Below, piece by piece: positions 1 through 4,129 of a stretch of 5,311 nucleotides of DNA. This DNA is from an uncultured Collinsella sp. (GTDB lineage Bacteria; Actinomycetota; Coriobacteriia; Coriobacteriales; Coriobacteriaceae): assembly GCA_900548935.1 (NCBI GenBank), contig URMR01000133.1, positions 1 to 5,311 on the forward strand, given 5' to 3'. The translations under genes and the position numbers were made by a program. Within the stretch, counting starts at the first letter, position 1. The number at the start of each line of letters is the position of its first letter. The notes below the pieces were generated by a model that was not told the origin of the DNA, did not search any database, and saw nothing but the letters and a program-made list of their open reading frames with translations.

Positions 1-1198
1 CCGGAATCCGGTCGTCGAACGGCACCTCCTGCCGGCGCAGCTCCTCCTTGCACTCCTCCAAAAGCGCCAGCGCGTCGCGCAACTCCTCGGAGTCCGGCTC
101 GAGCCCCATCTGCTGTGCCTGCTCGGCGGCGGCGAGCGCCACATCGGGCTCACGCCGAAGCAGCTGGGTTAGGTCGCAACCGGGCGCATGGGCGCCAGCG
201 GGATAGTCGGGGCGCGTATCCATCTTGAGACGATAGGGACTGGCAATATCGCGCGTCTTTTTGCGCGAACCCGAGGTGCCCGAAGTGCTCGGCGCCGCCT
301 CGTACGGCGCGACGCCGGCGATGAGCTCATAGACCGTGCTCGCCGCGGCATACACGTCAATTGCGGGCGACATGCGCAAAACGCGCAGGTCAGCAATATC
401 GTCGGTGAGCATCTCAGGCGGAGCGTAGGCAACCGTCGCGCGGCGCAACGTGGCGTAGCGCTCTGTAAAGGACTCCTTGCCGCCGGTTCCCGCCACCGCA
501 GAGGCGGGCTCGAGCGCCAGCGACGAGCCAAAGTCGATGAGGCACAAATCGAACGTGCCCTCGGCAAGTTGTTGGTCGAGCGGCAGGCGCGCCGTGCGAA
601 CCATAATATTGGCCGGCGAGATGTCGCGATGGACAAAGCCCTCCCCCACCAGGTTCATGCGGCAGAGCAAGTCGAACAGGTCGCGGCCCAGGCGAGCGGC
701 CACGAGCGGTGACAAGCGACCGGCATCGTCCACGGCAAGGCGCGGGCGCAGGCGGGCAAGCGTCTCGCCCTCGACCCATTCCATGACAATCGCAGGCACA
801 CCGTCGACCTCGCCCCATCCATACAGGCGGGGAAAGCCTTTAAGGCCCGAAAGGGCGCGATGGCATTCGTATTCCTCGCGAAACGCCGCCTTAAACTTAG
901 CGACCAGCGCCTCATAAGCGGCGTCGTCATCGAACTCGTCGCGCGTCGGCAAGATGAGCTGCTTGAGCGCCACGGCCTCGCCCTGGGCATTGACGGCACG
1001 CGTCACGCGGCCGATGCCGCCACGGCGCATGGTGCCGTCGTCGGCAAACAGCATCGCAAATCGACGCTGGTAGACGGGTAGCTCATCCGGGCTCAGCGCA
1101 ATAGCAGGCTCAAACCCTCCAACGCGCACCAGGCGCAGGCCCACCATGGGGTCGCGGTTTAGCGCGCACGATGCGCTAGAAGCAAGGCTATTCGTCAT
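1..1198 (-). CDS. Hanks-type Ser/Thr protein kinase, C-terminal end outside window
   Basis: The gene reads from ATG at 1198 down through base 1 without a stop, giving 399 visible residues. It is a eukaryotic-like kinase expected to phosphorylate Ser/Thr with ATP in the cytoplasm. The motifs appear in order: a glycine-loop equivalent RRGGIGRV (58-65), the VALK lysine K79, an alpha-C glutamate near 108-111 (REEYE), hinge MEWVEGE (139-145), catalytic loop HRDISPAN (190-197), DFG (222-224), APPE (259-262) and the subdomain IX aspartate D281 in IDVYAAASTVYE. All catalytic residues are present, so it should be active. The activation segment (222-262) is long. After the kinase lobe comes an acidic helical tail (about 350-390) and the gene leaves the window, so any membrane segment or sensor domain there is unseen. 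The start codon overlaps the stop of the upstream gene (ATGA, 1195-1198). There is no good Shine-Dalgarno, so translation is probably coupled. Substrates are unknown. Confidence 0.93.
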   Translation of the reverse strand, partial: MTNSLASSASCALNRDPMVGLRLVRVGGFEPAIALSPDELPVYQRRFAMLFADDGTMRRGGIGRVTRAVNAQGEAVALKQLILPTRDEFDDDAAYEALVAKFKAAFREEYECHRALSGLKGFPRLYGWGEVDGVPAIVMEWVEGETLARLRPRLAVDDAGRLSPLVAARLGRDLFDLLCRMNLVGEGFVHRDISPANIMVRTARLPLDQQLAEGTFDLCLIDFGSSLALEPASAVAGTGGKESFTERYATLRRATVAYAPPEMLTDDIADLRVLRMSPAIDVYAAASTVYELIAGVAPYEAAPSTSGTSGSRKKTRDIASPYRLKMDTRPDYPAGAHAPGCDLTQLLRREPDVALAAAEQAQQMGLEPDSEELRDALALLEECKEELRRQEVPFDDRIP

Positions 1199-2112
1199 AG
1201 GGCGATCGCCGCCACTTTGGTATTGAAGTTGTTGAGCGCGACGTCGTCATCGCCGTAATGCCCCACCCATTGGCACAGGTTGGTGTAGCAGCCCCATAGG
1301 TTGGCGTATTGCTGATACCACTTTGACTGGGGAGAAAACGTTTGCCGGCCAAACTCGGCGCGAATGACAAACATATCGTTGGCCAGGCTATCGCACGGCC
1401 CGGTATCGCCTGTTGCGTTATAGGTCGAGACCGCGCCATTGGCCCGAGAGACATAGCCATCGAGCATGTTGCACTTGGTCACGAGCCAGCTGTGTATGCT
1501 TTCCTCCTCGGCGGCCGAAAGGCCGCTGGAGTTTGTATTGCCACCGGTGCTGCCGCCCGTCGAGCTGTTGCCCCCGGACCCGCCGGAGGTGGAGCCCGAA
1601 CCGGAGCCCGAACCGGAGCCACCGCTCGAGTTCGACGAATCGGAACTGGAACCAGACGAACCGGAGCCGCCAGGTTTCCCCGACTGCTGCGTATCCTGGC
1701 CCTTTTGCTGCTCGGCCTTGTTTACGACGGCCGAAACACTGTTATCGGAAAGGTGATGGATGATCTTGGTATTGGTGAGCACGATGGTCTTGCCGTTGGC
1801 AAGCGCGATTTCGTTGTCCGGCGCCTCGGCGCTGCCCGCGTCGTCGACACCAAACACGACGTGCGTGACTACGCTCGCCCAAGCGTATCCGGTTGTGGTG
1901 CCCAAATCGCTTTTGGCCTTGTGCCCCACGCGCAGATCGCGCGCGGTACGCGCTTGCACCATAGGTGGCACAGCCAAACCGTAGGCAGAAACGCCGGCAA
2001 CGACCAGCGCCAGCGAACAGGACAGCAGCACACACGCCCGAGGCGCCAGGCCCAACCGGCGCCGCATACGCACCGCGGCGCCATGCTTTGTCTGAGTGCC
2101 CCCGGGCCGCAT
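1195..2112 (-). CDS. Membrane-anchored, probably exported protein with Ser/Gly linker, upstream partner of the kinase
   Basis: I do not recognise this 305-residue protein as a named family. A basic N-terminus (RMRRR, 15-19) precedes one hydrophobic segment (about 26-50), which looks like a signal anchor or uncleaved signal peptide. A small folded region follows (about 58-135, with NGKTIVLTNTKIIHHL at 106-121). Next is a low-complexity Ser/Gly linker with a few Asn, Thr and Asp (about 146-197), then a C-terminal domain (198-305) rich in Trp/Tyr with cysteines 214, 240, 275 and 280. Such linkers usually connect domains outside the cell, so the C-terminal part is inferred to face out, with possible disulfides. 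The start at 2112 is chosen because GGAGGAG (2124-2118) lies 5 nt upstream. An in-frame ATG at 2169 would add 19 residues and read through a terminator hairpin. The stop overlaps the kinase start by 4 nt, so the two are probably co-translated. A role as sensor or surface target linked to the kinase is inference. Confidence 0.82.
   Translation of the reverse strand: MRPGGTQTKHGAAVRMRRRLGLAPRACVLLSCSLALVVAGVSAYGLAVPPMVQARTARDLRVGHKAKSDLGTTTGYAWASVVTHVVFGVDDAGSAEAPDNEIALANGKTIVLTNTKIIHHLSDNSVSAVVNKAEQQKGQDTQQSGKPGGSGSSGSSSDSSNSSGGSGSGSGSGSTSGGSGGNSSTGGSTGGNTNSSGLSAAEEESIHSWLVTKCNMLDGYVSRANGAVSTYNATGDTGPCDSLANDMFVIRAEFGRQTFSPQSKWYQQYANLWGCYTNLCQWVGHYGDDDVALNNFNTKVAAIAL
1591..1620. repeat. Short 12-bp tandem repeat in the Ser/Gly linker
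   Basis: The plus strand carries 2.5 copies of ggagcccgaacc (1591-1602, 1603-1614, then ggagcc). On the coding (minus) strand this encodes the alternating Gly-Ser stretch at about residues 165-174 of the exported protein. It is a slippage-prone microrepeat, so linker length may vary between strains. Confidence 0.8.
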
Positions 2113-2117
2113 GCGAT

Positions 2118-2124
2118 CTCCTCC
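2118..2124 (-). promoter_or_regulatory. Strong ribosome binding site that fixes the start at 2112
   Basis: On the minus strand GGAGGAG is followed by ATCGC and then ATG at 2112. It begins only 3 nt after the T-run of the upstream hairpin. It favours the start at 2112 over the in-frame ATG at 2169, which has no Shine-Dalgarno. Confidence 0.75.
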
Positions 2125-2127
2125 AAC

Positions 2128-2152
2128 AAAAACACGCCGCTCGAAAGCGGCG
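2128..2152 (-). terminator. Intrinsic terminator or attenuator hairpin with UUCG loop
   Basis: Read on the minus strand, CGCCGCT-TTCG-AGCGGCG (2152-2135) forms a 7-bp GC-rich stem closed by a TTCG tetraloop, followed by TG and a T5 run (2132-2128). This is the standard shape of a Rho-independent terminator. It can end transcripts coming from recR. Because it sits directly before the next gene's ribosome binding site and downstream of the promoter candidate at 2175-2205, it would also act on that gene's own mRNA, which would make it an attenuator. Confidence 0.75.
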
Positions 2153-2174
2153 CATTCATTCAAACCCATAGTTG

Positions 2175-2205
2175 AGTGTATCAGCGAACACAAAAGGTTG
2201 CGCAA
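2175..2205 (-). promoter_or_regulatory. Candidate extended -10 promoter for the exported protein/kinase unit
   Basis: On the minus strand TGATACACT (2183-2175) fits an extended -10 (TG-n-TAnnnT). A TTGCGC (2205-2200) lies 19 nt upstream as a possible -35. Transcription would start near 2168, just at an in-frame ATG (2169-2167). The TTGCGC is part of an inverted repeat, ttgcgc (2198-2203) and gcgcaa (2211-2216), that could bind a regulator. This is a prediction from consensus only. Confidence 0.4.
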
Positions 2206-2261
2206 CGAACGCGCAAATACGGGACACGAACAGGGGCATCCACGCGATAAGCGGATGGAAA

Positions 2262-2287
2262 GTGCATTTGTTGCACAACAAATGCAC
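2262..2287. repeat. 26-bp palindrome between recR and the exported-protein gene
   Basis: Two 12-bp arms, gtgcatttgttg (2262-2273) and caacaaatgcac (2276-2287), are exact reverse complements separated by 2 bp. The stem is AT-rich. On the minus strand only three T residues follow, so it is a poor intrinsic terminator. An operator for a dimeric regulator is the more natural reading, with a weak recR terminator as the alternative. Confidence 0.65.
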
Positions 2288-2361
2288 AAACATGGGGCCA
2301 ATTATGGCAACCGCGTGCAACGCGTAGGGAAACGCGAGGTCGGCGGGCCGATATCTAGATC

Positions 2362-2958
2362 CTAGATTGCGCGACGGGCCTCGATGGCGCGGCCGAGCGT
2401 GAGCTCGTCAGCATACTCCAGGTCGCCGCCCACGGGCAGGCCGCTCGCCAGGCGCGACACCTCGACGCCCAGCGGCTTGATGGTGCGAGCAAGGTAGCTC
2501 GCCGTGGTCTCGCCCTCGATATTGGGGTTAGTGGCGATAATGACCTCGTGGATATCCTCGTGGCCCAAGCGCGCCAGCAACTCGCGGATGTGCAGCTGCT
2601 CGGGGCCGATCTTGTCCATGGGGCTGATCACACCGCCCAACACGTGGTAGAGGCCGTGGTAGCTGCCCGTGCGCTCAATCGCCTGGACATCGCGCGGCTC
2701 ACCCACCACGCAGATGCGGGTGGTGTCGCGCATCGAGTCTTGGCAGATGGAGCACTCGTCAGCGGTGGCGTAATTAAAGCAGCGGCTGCAAAAATGCACT
2801 TCCTGCTTAACCTCCAGAATGGCCTCGGCCAGGCGGCGTGCCTCCTCGGCGTCGGCCTCGAGCAGGTAGTAGGCGATGCGCTGGGCCGACTTGGGGCCAA
2901 TACCCGGCAGGCGCCCCAGCTCATCGAGCAGTTTCTGCAGACTATGGTTGGCACTCAT
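2362..2958 (-). CDS. recR: Recombination mediator RecR
   Basis: At 198 residues this is the usual RecR length. RecR works with RecO (and RecF) to load RecA on SSB-coated single-stranded DNA at gaps and stalled forks. The domains are clear: an N-terminal helix-hairpin-helix (LPGIGPKSAQRIAYYLL, 17-33), a four-cysteine zinc finger (C57, C60, C69, C72), a Toprim domain (about 80-173) beginning RICVVGEPRDVQAIERTG, and the conserved C-terminal segment ending in LASGLPVGGDLEYADELTLGRA. The start at 2958 gives the standard MSANHSLQKLLDELGRLPGIG opening. There is no recognisable Shine-Dalgarno in the 13 bp between the ybaB stop and this ATG, so translation is probably coupled to ybaB. It follows ybaB in the conserved dnaX-ybaB-recR order. 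Confidence 0.97.
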   Translation of the reverse strand: MSANHSLQKLLDELGRLPGIGPKSAQRIAYYLLEADAEEARRLAEAILEVKQEVHFCSRCFNYATADECSICQDSMRDTTRICVVGEPRDVQAIERTGSYHGLYHVLGGVISPMDKIGPEQLHIRELLARLGHEDIHEVIIATNPNIEGETTASYLARTIKPLGVEVSRLASGLPVGGDLEYADELTLGRAIEARRAI

Positions 2959-2971
2959 ATATATGCGCGTC

Positions 2972-3292
2972 TTAGAACGGCATGCCCGGGATGTTGAGGC
3001 CGCCGGTGATGGCGCCCATCTGCTTGTTGGCGAGCTCGTTGACGCCGCGGACGGCCTCGTTGACGGCAGCCATGATCATGTCCTGCAGCATATCGACGTC
3101 CTCGGGATCGAGCGCATCGGGGTCAATAGTGAGGTTGACGAGCTCCATCTCGCCGTTGACGGTCACCTTGACCATACCGCCGCCGGCAGAGGCGTCGACG
3201 GTCTGGGACTTGAGGTTCTCCTGCGCGGCGGCAAGCTGCTCCTGCATCTTGCGAGCCTGCTTCATCATCTGCTGCATGTTCATACCGGCCAT
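2972..3292 (-). CDS. ybaB: YbaB/EbfC family nucleoid-associated protein
   Basis: This 106-residue protein matches the YbaB/EbfC family in size and layout. It has a Met/Gln-rich N-terminal helix (MNMQQMMKQARKMQEQLAAAQ, about 4-24), a beta region GGGMVKVTVNGEMELVNLTID (37-57), a long helix (about 63-90) and a Gly/Pro/Met C-terminal tail. Family members form dimers that bind DNA and act as nucleoid-associated proteins; the gene next to recR is conserved in many bacteria. AAAGGAG (about 3304-3298) lies 5 nt upstream of the ATG at 3292, which supports the start. The recR start is 13 bp downstream, so the two form one transcription unit. Its usual upstream neighbour dnaX is about 840 bp away and separated by an oppositely oriented gene, so ybaB-recR may need its own promoter. 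Confidence 0.95.
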   Translation of the reverse strand: MAGMNMQQMMKQARKMQEQLAAAQENLKSQTVDASAGGGMVKVTVNGEMELVNLTIDPDALDPEDVDMLQDMIMAAVNEAVRGVNELANKQMGAITGGLNIPGMPF

Positions 3293-3364
3293 GATGGCTC
3301 CTTTACGTGCGGCCGCGCGACAAGCTGCAAGGGCAGCCGGAGCACGGCGGGACTTTCAAACTCA

Positions 3365-3378
3365 AAAATCGTACCACG
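3365..3378 (-). promoter_or_regulatory. Candidate extended -10 promoter for ybaB-recR
   Basis: The minus strand shows TGGTACGAT (-10 TACGAT at 3373-3368 with an upstream TG). The -35 region is poor: only TTG-containing repeats lie at roughly the right distance. The transcript would start near 3361, about 70 nt before the ybaB ATG. Support is weak, but a local promoter is expected because a gene of opposite strand separates ybaB from dnaX. Confidence 0.3.
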
Positions 3379-3455
3379 GCGCGGGGCAAGCAAGCGGGGC
3401 GGACGTGTTCCCTCAGTCGATATACATGTCCTGGAGTGCAAGCCGCGCCCAAAAG

Positions 3456-3490
3456 ATTATGCAAAGTTGAATAATTCGCATCTGCATAAT
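3456..3490. repeat. 35-bp nested dyad, possible operator
   Basis: The outer arms attatgca (3456-3463) and tgcataat (3483-3490) are exact reverse complements. An inner gaat-a-attc dyad (3469-3477) shares the same centre, base 3473. The AT-rich, doubly symmetric site lies between the divergent genes. Binding of a regulator is inferred, not shown. Confidence 0.5.
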
Positions 3491-3512
3491 ATTGAAAGCT
3501 AAATCTTGTAGA

Positions 3513-3558
3513 GCCGGAATCCGGCATTTTCTGCATCCAGCTAGATAACAAAATGCCG
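3513..3558. repeat. Two overlapping, mutually exclusive inverted repeats
   Basis: Repeat A is gccgg-aat-ccggc (3513-3525). Repeat B pairs cggcatttt (3522-3530) with aaaatgccg (3550-3558) across a 19-base loop. They share cggc, so RNA from either strand could form only one at a time. On the plus strand repeat A is followed by ATTTT and resembles a small terminator. No known riboswitch was recognised. Confidence 0.5.
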
Positions 3559-3593
3559 AACCGCTGCTCGAGGCGGCGCTCATGATGGCAGGG

Positions 3594-3599
3594 TATAAT
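3594..3599 (+). promoter_or_regulatory. -10 box of the membrane-protein gene
   Basis: A perfect TATAAT lies 35 bp before the ATG at 3635, predicting a transcript start near 3606. There is no TTGACA-like -35 at 16-18 bp and no TG extension, so an activator may be needed, or the match could be chance in AT-rich DNA. Confidence 0.45.
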
Positions 3600-3634
3600 T
3601 TGATTGTCACAGACAGCAATTTGGAGGTGCCCCC

Positions 3635-4108
3635 ATGAATGCCCCCGACGTGCTCCAAAACATCCGCTCAAAACACCCCGTTGCATATTTTGTTCTCTAT
3701 CTCTTTGTCGGCTGGGCATTACTGGTTATCATCACCCATGCTATAGCCTTTGGAGCAGAACTACTGATAGCCAGCTCGGACCAGCCCATCGTCAAATGGG
3801 AAGCGACCGATGAGTGCACCGACGGAACCCGAACTGTTTACTACAACAGCCCGTCCCTCTACCAAGAGTTCAAGGTCAAGATAAAGGACTTCAAGATTGT
3901 CGATGCCGAACTGGGCTCTTTATTGACAATCGGAGCAACCATCAACGCCGAGCGAGTCGAGTACACGGACAGCCATGCGACGTATCGCATCGACCTCAGC
4001 ATCCTAGACCGACCGTCACGCACCTGTCTGCTCGAATGCGATATACGCGGCACCACACTACACATGTCCGAAATACAGATGCGCCCGGACAAAGAGATCT
4101 CTTCTTGA
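3635..4108 (+). CDS. Small single-pass membrane protein of unknown function, low GC, opposite strand to its neighbours
   Basis: I do not recognise this 157-residue protein. A short N-terminus (1-16) is followed by one long hydrophobic segment (about 17-46, with YFVLYLFVGWALLVIITHA). A polar, probably beta-rich domain follows (about 50-157, with EFKVKIKDFKIVDAELGSLL at 78-97), with cysteines 61, 131 and 135. The hydrophobic segment looks like a signal anchor, so the domain is probably outside the membrane. GGAGG (3623-3627) lies 7 nt before the ATG, and TATAAT lies further up, so start and expression are credible. By my hand count the gene is about 52% GC (bases 3661-4080), against roughly 67-77% in sampled lines of recR and dnaX. 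It lies against the grain between dnaX and ybaB and ends 21 bp from the dnaX stop, convergent with it. These traits suggest acquisition by transfer. It has no visible mobile-element genes beside it. Confidence 0.8.
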   Translation: MNAPDVLQNIRSKHPVAYFVLYLFVGWALLVIITHAIAFGAELLIASSDQPIVKWEATDECTDGTRTVYYNSPSLYQEFKVKIKDFKIVDAELGSLLTIGATINAERVEYTDSHATYRIDLSILDRPSRTCLLECDIRGTTLHMSEIQMRPDKEISS

Positions 4109-4129
4109 GCAGTATGCCCGCCAACTCGG

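Larger units (their letters stand above)
3293..3634. other. 342-bp intergenic region between divergent ybaB and the membrane-protein gene
   Basis: No convincing gene or known RNA was found here. The half near ybaB (3293-3450) is GC-rich and holds the ybaB ribosome binding site, a small hairpin gctgc/gcagc (3324-3337) and an extended -10 candidate for ybaB. The other half (about 3451-3600) is AT-rich, roughly 40-50% GC by my hand count, and holds a nested dyad centred on 3473, two overlapping inverted repeats at 3513-3558, and the TATAAT of the plus-strand gene. It must supply promoters in both directions if ybaB is not transcribed from dnaX. Confidence 0.6.

Noticed and set aside
1..11. ccggaatccgg occurs here and again at 3514-3524
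   Set aside because: The copy at the left edge is within kinase coding sequence (Arg-Ile-Pro codons). An 11-bp self-complementary match is weak evidence for a shared element.
188..712. Plus-strand 174-codon frame opposite the kinase
   Set aside because: The minus strand here encodes the HRD, DFG and APPE kinase motifs. The plus frame is Arg/Ala-rich with no recognisable domain.
1342..2175. Long plus-strand open frame of 277 codons opposite the exported-protein gene
   Set aside because: It is antisense to a gene with a clear ribosome binding site, signal anchor and Ser/Gly linker. Its Arg/Gly/Ala-rich, repeat-derived composition is typical of an antisense shadow in GC-rich DNA.
3293..3634. 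Possible SRP RNA, tRNA or other structured RNA near dnaX
   Set aside because: I looked for the SRP core (GGAAG/GCAGCC-type) and for tRNA T-arm and CCA-end features on both strands and found none. Only simple hairpins are present.
3303..3719. Minus-strand 138-codon frame upstream of ybaB
   Set aside because: It overlaps the start of the better supported plus-strand gene, has no Shine-Dalgarno and shows a Cys/Arg/Ser-rich sequence without domain character. It crosses the dyad-rich intergenic region.
4092..4103. 12-bp perfect palindrome aagagatctctt between the convergent gene ends
   Set aside because: It lies inside the last codons of the membrane-protein gene, has no loop and no T-run, so it is not a convincing terminator. 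Chance or coding constraint is enough.
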